Shown: positions 44,681 through 57,588, counted from the stretch's first letter. The stretch is DNA of 64,000 nt from Cornus controversa (GCA_026545225.1 CM048846.1:41117501-41181500), one strand, 5' to 3'. Numbers and translations are program-made. The notes: generated from the letters alone by a model not told the origin.

Positions 44681-46519
44681 TCACCCAATGCCACATCTTT
44701 TGAGGAGATTTATTTTCGTCTCTCCTATATGATCCTCACTTATTTGTACCAAACCCAAAGAAATTGGAATGGCGTCATTGGCTTTGAAAAACACATCTCT
44801 CTCCATTGACGAAACATGTTTCAATTTTACCCATGGAGGAGACTCTAATGATGGAATCGGAGGAATGCTAGAAAGAATAGGCAATGGCTCAATCGGAATC
44901 CTCCAAGGTGGAGTATTTTTCATGGCCACTACATCAAGTAAATCATTCACCCCTTCAATGGACTTCTCAACATCATGTGATAGAGCAACCGGATCAACTT
45001 CTTCAACATAATCATCAAAGCCATCCATGAAGAAACAATCACTCTCATCTAGAGGATGTTGAATGACATTAAAATTATTCAAGTTCACCTTAGGCTCATG
45101 AGAAATTTCAACATTTGGACTCTTTGGCACCTCTTCTTCAATAAGCTTCTTCTCCCCCACCTTGTTGTCACTTATTTCTCCACTTCTAAGAGTGGTGATG
45201 GCTTGAAATTGTTCATGGTGTGGGTTGCTCAAAGAAGAAATATTGTTAAGGACATGAACCCCTCTTGGGTTAGCAACTAGTTGAGTTGGTAGTTTCCCCT
45301 CCTCTCTTCTACTCAAGGCATTGACAAGTTGTCCAAACTGAGATTCCAGTTTGGCAATCGACTGAGAGTGAGAGTGAACTAGTTGAGCAGTGGATTGAAC
45401 TGTTGCTGTAGTAGCTTCCACCATCTCAACAATAGAGTCAAGCTTCTCAAGTTTTTCTAGGACAATTGTCATCTTATCCTTAATGGCTGAATACCTCTGT
45501 GCCATAGGAACTTGTTTTTGATATAATTGTGAAGGCACATAGTTCTGAGGTTGAAAAGTGGGCTGAATTGCTACCCCTTGCTCTTATGGAAGATCTACAA
45601 ACTGCCCAAGTGAAGGACAATTATTCACATGGTGCATAGGACTCGAGCAAAAATCACATGGCTCAAAAATAGGAGGATATGAAGATTGATTAGGAACTTG
45701 ACCAGCCGCCATGAGTTGCACCACTCTCTGTGACACAGCATCCACAATGGTAGACATAGCATCTGCAGAACCAATCTTAAAAATATCATCTGTCCTCCTT
45801 GTATTGAATGGTCTACTCGAACGAGATGAAGACACATGTTGCAAAGAATTGTCACTGAGATTCTCGAACAAAGTCCATGCATCATCTTCACTTTTTAACA
45901 TAAAAGTGCCCCCACATGATGCATCTACCATCTGTCTGTTACCTTCAGTTAGCCCTTCATAGAAACACTGCACTAATTGCAACATTGGAACTTGATGATG
46001 AGGGCACTTCCTAAGAAGGTCCTTGAATCTCTCCCATGTCTCAAAAAATTGTTCTCCCTCAAATTGAGAGAAACCAGTGATAGCTCGTCTAAATTGATTG
46101 GTCCTCCCTATCGGAAAATATTTCTTCAAGAACTCATGTTGCATTTGAGTCCATGTAGTGATAGAGCTCGCTGGTAAAGATCTGAACCAATACTTGGCCT
46201 TCTCCTTTAGAGAGAATGGAAAGAGTCGCATCCGAAAAGCATCTTCAGAGAAGTTGTGAATTTTCGTTAATGAGCAAACTTCTATAAATTCATCCAAGTG
46301 CTTGTACGGATCCTCATGAGTCAGCCCAAAGTAGGATAGTAACATCTGAATGATACTGGGCTTGATCTCATAGTTTTGTGCTGTGACATTAGGCAATTGA
46401 AAATCAGCTGGTGAATTATAAGTCTCTAGGATATAGTAGTCTCTGATCAATCTCACTTTTTCCACAACAGCATTAGGCACAATATTGTTGTTCTCATTAT
46501 TCCCACACACACCATCCAT
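44681..46519 (-). CDS. gag: Gag of element B, one in-frame stop, fused to the gag-pol linker
   Basis: From ATG at 46519 a single frame of 612 codons runs to the stop at 44681, broken only by a TAA at 45586-45584 (codon 312). The first part has the retrotransposon capsid core (PYKHLDEFIEVC; WFRSLPASSITTWTQM; FEGEQFFETWERFKDLL) and a zinc knuckle CDFCSSPMHHVNNC. After the stop come a coiled-coil-like segment (LVHSHSQSIAKLESQFGQL) and then, with protease deleted, the linker (EKSIEGVNDLLD; PPWRIPIEPLP). It ends in SEDHIG...LLKRCGIG. The autonomous polyprotein shares the linker but not this tail. The stop may be a true lesion; readthrough cannot be excluded. The protein could package element RNA using a helper's enzymes. 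Confidence 0.85.
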
Positions 46520-46802
46520 GATGTAAATAATCTCTTCCTCTTGCTCAATGGTATGGTGATTGAAGTACCGGAAAATAAAAATAAAAATAAATTAGATTAG
46601 TAGCAAAAATAAAAATTCTAAACTAAAATAAATAAATAAATAAATAAGACAAATAATAAAACAAAATAAAACAAAACAAATTAGTACTAAAAAATAAAAA
46701 AAATAAAAAAACAACATATAAAAAAATAAAATAAAATAAAAATTCCTAAACTAAAAATTCAATTAGAACTAATTCTAAAAATCCAAACAATCAAATAGAC
46801 AG

Positions 46803-46820
46803 TCCCCGGCAACGGTGCCA
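46803..46820 (-). other. Primer-binding site of element B (tRNA-Asp, one mismatch)
   Basis: The minus strand reads TGGCACCGTTGCCGGGGA. It differs at one base from the tRNA-Asp complement seen at 7164-7181 and 58998-59015. It lies 5 nt from the LTR. Confidence 0.88.
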
Positions 46821-46825
46821 AAAAT

Positions 46826-48256
46826 TGATTCGTGTGTGAGTGTGACTCAAAAAGTATATCAATTAAAAATTTTCACACTTCGCAATAGAACGAATTCCTT
46901 ACAGAATAGGGCTATCGAAAGGGGTATCGTACCTCAGGGACTGTGGTCTGACTGAGTTGAATTGTTAGGATTAATTCTAATTAAATTTAAAAGAAATAAA
47001 TTCTGATTTTTAATTCTAAATTAACTAATGAAGCAATTGAACAAAAGCAAGAAAAACTAAGGAGTGTAGAGAATATAAGATAAGTCTAGGGTTATTGATT
47101 TCACCACTAACTTCACAATCAATGGTCAATTGAACTAACTATGGGGCATCATATCATGCATAAGTGGTGTCGGTGGCTACAAGCTCACCTCCATCCGTCA
47201 AGAAGATAACATATGATTAAGGCTAAGCCATGGACTATCTTCGATTGGCATGGGCCATCTGCCTAACTACTCTACTCTAGGGTGCAGTATGGTTCATCTT
47301 CTCTAGGCATAATCCATCAAAGCTTTTAATGATATATTCAGTGAAAATCATTGTGTAATAATCACTCTCATGATCACAGAAAATAAGAGGGACGAGTTCA
47401 ATAACAACAATCAAATATCTAAGACAAGATAAGAAATCATTGAAACTGAATTTATAAAACTTTTATTGCTCAATTCTATAATAAGAATCCTCTAAATTAC
47501 ACAATCTATGAATGAATACAAAAATCCCCAATAATTAGAACAATCAAACCAGTGATGTTTAGTTAGGGCTCCATCAAAACCCTGGTGGCTGAACTAGCCG
47601 CTCATGATACGTCTTGTTCTCCAATGATTCTCTATTTCAAAAGCTCTTCAAAGTTACTGCCAAGCCTCCCCAATACAGCCCTAATTTGTCATTTTAAATA
47701 GCCAAGAGAATACATCAAAGTCCTAATCCAATTAGGAATTAATTAGGGTTTTCCGCAGCACTAATCAGGTGGGTTTTTCCGGCTAACTTCGGCCCAACTT
47801 TTGACCCACTAGAAGTCCGATTTACGGAATTTTCGTGAAATACAAAAGTGTGCAGAATCAAATTTCGTTCAACTTCACTTGAGAATTAAGTCGATTTGAG
47901 GCTAGAAAATAAGACTTCTGGTCCGTTTTTCAAAATGAGATTAAGACTGTATTATGCGCAGATTTAGGCTTCAGGCCCGAAACCTTCTTAAGTAGTTGTA
48001 ATTCTCTTGGACCTCTTCCTTGGGCTGATTTGAGTTAAAATATGGAGTTCAATGGATCCCTTTGATGTAGGCTTCATCTAACCATCTTGCATGTCATCTT
48101 TAAAAGCCCAAAATCATGGTTTTAACTAAAATAATCATTAAGGCCCTGAAAATACAGAAAACACTAAAACAAAGTAAAATCACAAAATAATCTATCACTA
48201 AGAGAATAAAATACATAAGTTAAGAGGCTATAATTCATAACATTCAACGCCTATCA
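46826..48256 (-). repeat. 5' LTR of element B (1431 bp)
   Basis: Colinear with the 3' LTR at 40797-42227, TGAT...ATCA ends, no indels noticed. The far end touches Tekay RNase H coding sequence. Confidence 0.93.
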
Positions 48257-51137
48257 GCTCCACATTTTCAAAGCAAAAATTACTGCCGCTAACTCCAACT
48301 CATGAGTAAGGTAATTTTGCTCGTGGATCTTCAACTGTCGGGAACCATATGAAACAACCCTCTTTGTTTGCAATAGTACACACCCCAATCCATCTTGTGA
48401 AGCGTCACAATAGATGACATATCCCAAACCACATTCAGGAATGATCAATATAGAAGCACTAGTCAACTACTCTTCAATTTCATAAAAGAATGCTCGCAAG
48501 CATCATTCCACAGAAATTTAACTCCTTTACGAGTAAGCTTGGTCATTGGCACCGCTAATTTTGAAAAGTCCTTCACGAAATGCCGGTAATATCCCACCAA
48601 TCCTAAGAAGCTACGTATCTCGAATATGTTCTTAGGCCTTTCCCCATTCATTACCACTTCAATCTTAGAAGGGTCTACTGAAACTCCTCCTTCCGACACC
48701 ACATGTCCTAGGAACTTCACCTCCGTCAGCCAAAATTCATATTTTTTGTATTTGGCATACAAATAGTGTTCCCTCAAAATCTACAATACAGTCCTAAAGT
48801 GGATTTCATGCTCCTCTATAAAAGAAGAATACATAAGAATGTCGTCCACAAATACCATCACATATCTATCCAAGTACGCGCTAAAAACTTTGTTCATTAA
48901 GTCTATGAACGTTGCCGGTGTGTTCGTCAAACTAAATGGCATCATTAGAAACTTATAGTGGCTATATCTACTCCAAAAACCTATCTTCAAAATATCCTCA
49001 TCCCTTACCTTCAATTGGTAATACCCCGATCTCAAGTCAATTTTCAGAAAGCAAGTTGAACCCATAAGCATATCAAACAAGTCATCTATCCTTGGCAAAG
49101 GATACTTATTTTTAATTGTTACTTGGTTCAACTTTTGATAATCTATACACAACCGTAAAGATGCATCATTCTTCTTTGCAAATAAGACCGGAGCTCCCCA
49201 AGGTGATGTACTAGGTCGTACAAACCCCTTATCTAACAACTTTTACAACTGATCTTTCAACTCCTTTAATTTTGTTGGAGTTATACGGTACGGTGCCATA
49301 GAGATGGGCATGGTACCAGGAGCTAGATCAATGCTAAATGCCACGTCCCTTATTGAAGGTAATTCAGTTAAGTCCCCAAGAAACACATCTAAGAACCCAC
49401 CAACTACCGGTAGAAACCCTCCAAAAGTCATTTCCTCGTCGTCTTTGGCTAACAAGCTAGCTAGGAAACCACCTAATCCCATTTTGAGCACTAGAACTAA
49501 GTAATGATGGTATGTAGATGTTATCATGCTCTCTCACAAAATAGAAACAGTCACCCTTGGGTGTGCAAACTGTCATTCTCCTACGAAAACATTTGATCAT
49601 GACTCTAAATGTAGATAGCTAATCCATACCTAGAAAGACATCAAAGGTGGTCATGTCTAGTAATACAAAGTTGAACACAAGCCGACATCTCCTAACCTCG
49701 ATCTTATAAGACCGACACACTCTACCTAGGCTAACTCTACCCCCAACAGGTGTATCAATGGACAATGGTGACTCTAGTGATGACACCTCCAGCCCCAAGG
49801 CATAAGCAGATGTAGCAAATATGAATGAATGTGATGCACCTGAATCTATCAACACCCTAGCCCATGAGCTAGAAACCAAGAAAATACCTCTAACCACTGA
49901 CGATCCTGAAATCACCTCTACTTAAGCAAGTGTAAAAACACAGCTCTTTGTCTGGTGACCTCTCAGTCCAACCCCTTGAAATTCTAACTATTGACTAGAA
50001 GCAGGCGTAGACCCTCTCGCTACCCAAGAAACATGTACTGACTTAGTAGGCTGAGGTGGTGGCAACACCCTAAAGATGACTGAACTACTGTTGTCTGTCT
50101 GGTCCTTTGCTGAGACCTTGTACCACTTTATGTCCTCTTCCTCTGTGAGCAGTTTACCCTAACATATCTGAGCTGCTTGCAATGGAAGCATGCTCGATCC
50201 CCCACTAATATCACTGGCACTAGTGCCACTACTTGCCTCTAAGGGCGCTCATAATGATAATGGCCAGACTGCTGGCAATGATAGCACACTACTGTAGATC
50301 GTGAAGATCCGGTAAGTAATGTCAATGAAGGCACCGGGTGAGTCTGTTGCTGCCCTTAAGAAGCTGACATACTTCTATGTGCCTCTTCCACCCCTGATTA
50401 CCCGGAGATGTCCCGGCACCTTTTGCTCGATTCTTAGAGTCCCATATTCTTTGGGTATCTCTATTATCTTCCTCTACCACTAAGGCCCTATTAACAACCT
50501 CGTCATACGTTTTCAAACCTAGAATGGACACCTTATTTTTGATAGAGGTCTTTAGCTCCTTCAAAAACTTCTTCACTCTCAGCTCCTCATCATTCACCAT
50601 TTCTGGGAAAAAGTGAGTCAAGGATGTAAACTTGGTCTCATATCCCATAACATCCATGTCTCCTTGAACTAGATCCATGTAGTTTTGCCTCATTCTGTCC
50701 TTCACCGAAGCTGAAAAGAACTTATTGAAGAAAAGTCCTTTAAGTGTCTCATAATCTATAGTCTCGATATTGTGGGTATTCCCGACAAATTACCACCACC
50801 GATCAGCTTCTCCTTACAAGTGGAGCACCGCTACACCAACCTTCAAGTCCTCATCAATTGCGAGAACAACCCAGAACTTATAGGTTTGGTTTATCAAACC
50901 CTCTGCCGCTAGTGGATCTTATCCACCCGCAAAAGTAGGCTATTTAAACTTCACATACTCTTTCATAGTGACCATTTTCTGGCACAAGCCAAGCCTTGAT
51001 TGCGCTCGAACTTCCTCTTCCTAAACCTCCCTTGTTATTTACTTCATAGTATCCACCATGTTGAGCATGAACTAAGCTCCATCAATTGGCTCTTGTGGAG
51101 CATCAGTGCCTCTAACTCGTGCTCTTATTGGTGGCAT
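48257..51137 (-). pseudogene. Tekay chromovirus gag-pol, 5' half (decayed)
   Basis: Minus strand. Gag begins near ATG 51137 (MPPIRARVRG) with several stops; a capsid segment is at 50705-50322 (MDVMGYETKFTSLTHFFPEM). Protease has a good active site in VLIDSGASHSF (49915-49619). RT is in pieces: 49527-49243, 49239-48781 ([31 protein letters not shown]) and 48777-48463 ([29 protein letters not shown]). The RNase H start is [12 protein letters not shown]...VIFALKMWS (48466-48257), cut by element B and resuming at 40796 with [11 protein letters not shown]. Multiple frameshifts make it inactive. The catalytic YxDD equivalent is FVDD. Confidence 0.88.
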
Positions 51138-51289
51138 TTTACTATATGCACAACAAAAAAAATTAATACCAAGCACATTCATATATGCGTCACATTCTCC
51201 ATCCTCACACAACACTATGTCAATTTAATCTATAAAAGCATGTTACGAAAGTGAAAGCACATAATCATGTCATATATAAGAAACCTAAC

Positions 51290-51301
51290 GCTCTTATACC
51301 A
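51290..51301 (-). other. Primer-binding site of the Tekay element (tRNA-iMet, one mismatch)
   Basis: The minus strand reads TGGTATAAGAGC, one change from TGGTATCAGAGC. It sits 3 nt from the LTR end at 51305. Confidence 0.8.
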
Positions 51302-51304
51302 AGT

Positions 51305-51965
51305 TGTCACGCCCCGATTTCTAACTCCGGGGAACTAGTGGTTATATCTGTCCATTGACCCCTAACTAATCGTTTCAACCTTTCAAACACTACAGAAGCA
51401 TAATTCACATACATGTATGTATGTATGTACAATGCAGACCCAACCATCCTTAATGGACCCCACACGTGTTCCCATACACTTGTCTATCTATTAACCATCC
51501 ACACAAATTACGATGCATCGTAAGTTACAATAATCGAACATGTATCGTAACAAGATGTGAAATCTTCTATTTTTTATCCTTGTCCAAACCCAATTTCCCT
51601 AAGACATTACGATGCATCATGATGTCCATTTCAATGCATCGCCAATTACAATGCATTGCCAAAGTTGTGTAATAAGCTGCGAAATGTTCTGTCCTCAAAC
51701 CCAGATTTCAAGTCTCATTATGATACATCATTTTGGGGCTTTCAATGCATCCCTGGGTTTCGATGCATCGTAGTGGGGATTACGATGCATCATAACCCCT
51801 CAAGTGTCATTTTTACAGAAATTCTATAATTTAACATTTGGCCATTTTGAGATCAAAAACACTTTCTATCATTCTAAGTCCAACCATACAATATCCAATC
51901 TATAATTGAAAGATACTACCATCATACACAAGTTCCAAACCAAGCATTTAATCAAAATCATGCAT
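51305..51965 (-). mobile_element. 5' LTR of the Tekay element, 3' part only
   Basis: Minus strand ends GGGGCGTGACA at 51305. It carries ATGATGCATCG words at 51505-51800 and matches 34681-35228. It is cut at 51965 by the start of an Athila-type LTR. Confidence 0.8.
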
Positions 51966-52590
51966 GATAGGTGCTAAATATTGGGCATTTATGCCTCTTT
52001 AATTGCATGTGTTAATTACTTAATTGTATATACATTGGTATTTTTATGCTATTTTCTTATTTTTGATGCTTTTAAGTTTTGTCCCAGAAATACTTATATA
52101 TTTGGCAACTATGATCCATCCGATGGCAAGGGAAAATGAAGAGTTCAAATGTTTAGTCCAAGCAAGGAAGGCATTTCGCACAATTGAAATGCAGGCTTTG
52201 CACAATCAAAGTGATGAAGTCTTTTGCACAATCAAAATTGACATTTCGCATGATTTGAAACTTCGATTGTGAGAAATGTCTATTTTTCACAATCAAAAAG
52301 TTACAGACTGTGCAACTTGGCCATTTGCCCACTTGTCATCCCACTTGCCTCCAAAAAGGAACTTTGCACGACCTTTTTGGAGATTTTTTGAGTTCTAAGA
52401 GAGACATGATTAGACATTTTGGGTAGGTTGATATATATATATATATATATTCCAACATGATCAAGTAGACCTCCTCTCTAGGGTGTGGATTAAGACCTAG
52501 TCATGTAACTTGTCTATTTTGTAGTAATTTTGCGATTGTGGTGTTTGTTTAGCCTCTGTGAGTGACCCTTGATGATCAGAATGTAATTGA
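51966..52590 (+). mobile_element. Fragment of another Athila-type LTR
   Basis: Starts TGATAGGTGCTAAAT exactly where the Tekay LTR is interrupted. A word TTGCACAATCAAAATTG is iterated at 52165-52310. A (TA)n TATA region is at 52430-52450. It has the same layout as the LTR at 10912-12363 but little sequence identity. The right border is approximate. Confidence 0.65.
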
Positions 52591-53530
52591 TTGAGTAATT
52601 TGATAGAATTTTGAGACATAAATTGAAGAACCCTAGAAACTTGAATTTGGGGGTTTTTCATTTAGGCCACGAATAGAGGCAATTCATGCACCATTAGAAA
52701 GCTTAGAGGAAGGGCAGCATTTTGATATATAAAAAGTCAGATTTTGGTGGTTGGAAGTGGCTGGGAAATCAGTGGGACAGTGTTAGGCGTGCACCAGTGC
52801 ATTGGGGAAGATGATGCCCATCCCACGCACACGCCCACGCGCACCGCCAGCACGTGGGGGTGCGTGAGGCCAACTCTAGTGACCGATGGGGACCGAAAAA
52901 GTTATAGTCCTGTCCCACTCACCGAGCCCAACCACTGGACCAAGTTTGGGCCCAGTCTGGAATATTTAATTTTTTTTTTAATTTTTAACTCATTTTTAAA
53001 TTAAAAAAAATAGGAAAAATATTTTAAATTACTCTAAAATTCTATAAAATTTCTGTAAATTCAAATTTATCTTCTTTGAACAGAAAATACATGGGACTTT
53101 AATTTCAAGATGAATTAAGTTCTCCTAGTTGTAGATTTAGCACAAAAAGTGTACTTTAAAATTGGAATTTTTATTATATTTTAAATTACCGAAAAAATTC
53201 AAAAAATTCCAGAAAAAAAATATAAGACCTTTAGGGACACAATATACATGAAAACCTAGTTTAGACCTAGGTGTACATACACTTGATGTTTATAGTGCAA
53301 TGTAGGTTTATTTTAATTATTTTATTGTTCTCTTTAATTGGTTTTTTGTGCAATCATAAATGTTCGCATTTAAATGTTGATGCTTAATTCAGTGTATGAA
53401 ATAATGTGATTAATCGTTTGCTTCATGGTATCTTAAGTTTATTTTATTTCTTTATTTAGTTCATGTGGCAATAGGATTTTCACTATATCAATAAGTATGC
53501 TTTTAAGTAATTTTTATTTTAAAAGGAATG
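52591..53530. other. Unassigned repetitive sequence
   Basis: Contains a GC-rich stretch at 52790-52940 in otherwise AT-rich DNA, and looks like LTR sequence of an unidentified retrotransposon. An 86-codon open frame at 52744-53004 has no recognisable protein character. Confidence 0.4.
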
Positions 53531-53880
53531 TAGGAGGCATGTGAGGATTGCTAGGAGACATGTCAGGATTTTCAAATACCTAATAAGGTAGTCAATGTTA
53601 ATAAGGGAGGCATATGAGGATTGTCAATTACGTTGTAGGGTATTTAATATGTTTATAAGGTAGGCATGTGAGGATTACCACTTACATAGTAGGGTATTTA
53701 ATATGTTTATAAGGGAGGTATAATAAAGTAGTTAACATATATAAGGGAGGCATGTGAGGATTGTCAATTACCTAATAAGGTATTTAATATGTATATAAGG
53801 GAGGCTTGTTAGGATTGCGAAATACTAATAGGGTATTTACATTTAATAAAGTTTTTGGGCATGTAAGGATTGCCTTTGGA
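53531..53880. repeat. Minisatellite, about 6-7 units of roughly 54 bp
   Basis: Units of the type GGGAGGCATGTGAGGATTG...GTATTTAATATGTATATAA recur head to tail. One unit is shortened (about 32 bp) and the outer ones are degenerate. Confidence 0.85.
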
Positions 53881-54439
53881 TTGAACTTAGAAAATAGGTT
53901 CTATAATTTGTGTGATAACGGATGGGTTGATATGATGTGTAGGGTGGTTTGTATTTTAGGACAGGGGTTAAATGAGTAAATGATACGTATATATCTATGT
54001 ATTTTATCGTCCCTCGTATAGAGGGTATATTTATTGGTCCTCTGTTGAGTGGTAGTAGAGGGAACTTACTCGTGGGTTTAACTCACTTTATTGATATTTC
54101 AGGTCCCAGACAGTTTCCACCTCAGGGTTAGAGTGTGGAGTTCATAGAGCGTGGCAGTCAACTATTCCTTACCAGACCTTAGTGTATGGACTTAGATCTT
54201 TTCATACTGCATTTACTTCTATGATTTTTTGTTAAGGGGTCCTTGGGTTATGGGACTTCCAAGTTATATTGTTTAGATTCGTATTATGTTTATTTAACAT
54301 TATTTATTATTTCAGTTAGACTTTCCTTTCAACATTTATAATTCTTTTTCTTTTGTGCTTATATTTTATGCTTATATGCTATCAGTTGTAGGCATCCCTT
54401 ATATTTTATATGTGAGACTGGCCACCTCATGCGTGAAAT
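53881..54439. other. Unassigned, LTR-like sequence
   Basis: No gene. Possibly the end of the same unidentified LTR as 52591-53530. Confidence 0.3.
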
Positions 54440-55465
54440 TGTAGGGGGTATCTCAATCGAAGAAGCGTTTCCTTCCTTTTTGTCTAGAAATCTACTAGAG
54501 GCGTGCCTGAGTCACTTCAATTGTGACGACTTTGATATTGAGCAATCTGTTCATGAACTTAATTCAATATTTGATGCCACGATTGTCATGAACTCTCCTA
54601 AATAGAGGGCACCAAAAGAGCCTCTTCTTCCTCTTTCAAATACTCCCCCAATTTCGTCCCTCATATCTCTACTACAACTTGAGCTTAAGCATTTACCAGC
54701 TACACTCAAGTATGTTTTTCTAGGCTCTAATGAGACTCTTTTGGTCATCATTACTTTTAATCTCACGAATGACCAAGAGATTGAACTCATAAACGTGTTA
54801 AAAGAGTATAAGGAGGCACTAGGGTGGAGCGTTGCAGATCTAAAAGATATAGATCCTTCCATTTGTATGGACTGCATACACTTGGAAGAAGACTCAAAGA
54901 CCTCAAGAGAGGCACAACATCGGTTAAACTCGAATATGAAAAATGTTGTATTGAAGAAGGTTGTGAAACTGCTAGATATGGGGATCATTTACCCTATGTC
55001 GGATAGCAAGTGGGTGAGCCCCACATAAGTGGTACCAAAGAAATTAAGTATCACTATGCAACTAAATGACAAGGGCGAATTAGTTCCTCAGCGCACCACC
55101 ACGGGTTGGAGAGTGTGCATTGATTACAGGAAACTCAATTTGGCAACTAGGAAAGATCACTTCCCATTTTCATTTATTGATCAAATTCTAGAGACGCTTG
55201 TGGACCAAAGCTTTTATTGCTTCCTATATGGATATGCCGGCTATAATCAAGTGCCCATAGACCCGCGAGACTAGGAGAAAACCACATTTACATGTCCATT
55301 CAGTACATTTGCCTATAGACGCATGCCATTTAAATTATACAATGCACCAGCGAATTTTCAATGGTGTATGATGTCTATCCTCTTAGACATAGTGGAAAAC
55401 TTATTGGAAGTGTTCATGGATGATTTCTTTGTCTTTGGACCTTCATTTGAATATTATTTCCACAA
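54440..55465 (+). pseudogene. Athila pol fragment: gag-pol linker and N-terminal RT
   Basis: Reads colinearly with residues about 835-1170 of the polyprotein at 1268-6901: linker [17 protein letters not shown], then RT pieces [37 protein letters not shown] and FMDDFFVFGP. In-frame stops at about 54603 (Trp to TAG), 55026 (Gln to TAA) and 55273 (Gln to TAG) are all transitions of the C-to-T type. The right end stops abruptly at a Tekay LTR fragment. Inactive. Confidence 0.9.
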
Positions 55466-55720
55466 ACTCTTAGTTTGCCGAAACTTGAGTTTGTTTAGTT
55501 CAAACTGAAGCCCTTGCCAAGCCTTACATGTTGTCTTTTCGACAAATCCTGAATTCAAGCTGAAACCTTTCAACATGTAGAGAGAAGGAAAAGGGACGAA
55601 AATGGGAGAAAAGAGAGAGATATTGCCATGTGAAAAGTGGCTGAGATTTCTCAACCTTAGATATTTATAATATCTAGGGCACGAAATGACTAAAATGCCC
55701 CCGGGCCATTTAACGTACCC
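55466..55720 (-). mobile_element. Tekay LTR fragment (minus orientation)
   Basis: Matches 36165-36366 and 38633-38690 across the copia-like insertion point (GATATTTATAATATCTAGGGCAC is the uninterrupted form). It ends where a plus-oriented LTR begins. Confidence 0.75.
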
Positions 55721-57588
55721 TGTAACAACTGTGACCAATTTTGGTTGATTTTCCTTTTTCATTATTTTTGCCATAAATGCATTTTAAATAATGATATGGA
55801 TGTTTCGAGAGTGGGAAACATGTTATAAGGTTTTTGAAAGTTTTTAAAAGAGTTGGAGAAGTTTGACTTTTTGCTCAAAACGGGGCCCAGGACGCGATCT
55901 GGTGGGCCCAAAAATCCAAAAAATTCTAAAAAATATTTATTTTAGAAATTCGACGTAGCCAAATGTTTAATGAGTTAAGGAAGTGATTTCGAGATGGTAG
56001 GAGTTTTCAAAATAAAAAAACAAAGCCCAGGAAGGTATGTTAAATGACTTAAGGGCAAGAGGGTCATTTACCCTTGGTAAGGTTATATACATAAATATAT
56101 TGTTGGGGTAGAGGTGATACATACAGATTTCAGCCATTGAAGGCTCTCCTTTTTCCCCAAGCTTTCTTCTTGGTTTTCATTACTTTAAAGTGTGATTTGG
56201 GACTTGCCTCAAGAGAGAAGCTTCTCATCTCTTATTTCTCTTCACTTTAGTGGTTTCAAAATTCCCATTTGGAGACTTCCAAAAATTGAGGGTGAGCGAA
56301 TTCGGATTCGGGCTTCGATCAAGAAGGAAAGTGTATTCTCCTTGCCCCAATCTATGGTTCTAAGGAAAGAAATCACAATTTGGACAAACTTGGAGTTTGG
56401 TAATTTTTGGAGATTGCTTAGAAGGCTTCCAAACTTGAGGTAGGGGTATTCTCTCCATCTTATCATCGATTCCTTAGGAATTGATGTCGGTTTTATTGTT
56501 TAACATGTACATAGTTGCTAGGATGTGAGTCTTGCACTTTTAATTGAGTCAATTTATGCTAATTGATGATATTGTTGAATTCATGAGTATTGAATTGTGT
56601 TTATATGTTTAAATGTTGTTAATTGTACAGGAAATGTTACTTTTTAACATGAATTATGATGTAGAGATCATGTTGTGCATAATGCATGTTATGTGTTTGA
56701 TAGTATGCATGAAAATGATCATTTCTTTAGATGTTACATTATTATATGCATGAAATTATGTGTGTTAGCATGGAAGTTAAGAGGCTTATGATACACTTGA
56801 ATTGTGGAATTGTTGCATTGCAATATGCATGAAATTACATGTTTTTGCATGTGGATTAAGTGGCTTATGATGCACTTGAAATTTTATCTGTTGCCATACT
56901 TAAAACCTATGCGATTAGTTGTTAATTTTGGGAGTAGGTCAGAAATGAAAAAGAGATCTGAGCCCGGAACTTGGCCAAGGGGTTTTGTCTAGACCTTTGG
57001 GTTTGTACCCTGTGAAGTAAAATATTTGAATTTTGTCTAGACCATTGTGTTTTAGCCCATGAAATAGAATATTTGGGAAGATTCCTCAAAAAGCTTTTGA
57101 CCCGCGATTTACGACTACTCCCACTCTAGTGTGATTTTGAAACTTAAGTGGTTTGGTGCTTGAGTGTTATTATTGAATTGTGATAATCATGTTGATATTG
57201 TGTCGCATTTCCCTTGAAATTAAGTAATGTTGAACATGCTTTCCCATTTAAGCTTTAAATTAAAATCTTATTGAGCATGTGCATTATTGTATGCCATGTA
57301 GCGTATAGGAATGCCATGATAACATTTCATGTGCATTAGAAGTATGCCACATATTATAGGGGTGCCATATTTGTATTCATGTTGGTCACATCGAGTCGAT
57401 GCATAGGTTGGTTTGGGTATCTCTACTGAGCCGCCGTGGTGCTCACCCCTTTCTCCCCCAACATTTTTTAGATGATGCTTGAGGATGGATGGGATGGACA
57501 TAACCAGTCACTTTGAATATTTGGATATATTTTGAGATCTTTATGTATAGATTGTGTACTTGGCCATCCATACCGGCATGTGGCATGT
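55721..57588 (+). mobile_element. Tekay-type LTR, plus orientation, 5' part
   Basis: Starts TGTAACAACTGTGACC and contains a TATA-like GGTTATATACATAAATA at about 56082 and the family phrase GGTGCTCACCCCTTTCTCCC (57431-57450). It is interrupted at 57588 by element C and appears to resume after 62031. Short open frames inside are not conserved. Confidence 0.7.

Larger units (their letters stand above)
40797..48256 (-). mobile_element. Non-autonomous gag-only Athila derivative (TR-GAG type, 7460 bp), element B
   Basis: Complete element on the minus strand: 5' LTR 46826-48256, PBS 46803-46820, gag 46519-44681, 3' non-coding module 44680-42241, PPT 42240-42228, 3' LTR 42227-40797. The insertion splits the RNase H codons of a Tekay element. 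Flanks cctcc (40792-40796) and gctcc (48257-48261) are a 5-bp duplication with one mismatch. RT, RNase H and integrase are absent, so it would depend on an Athila such as the one at 1268-6901. LTRs have the same length and differ at roughly 35-45 positions by eye. Confidence 0.92.
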
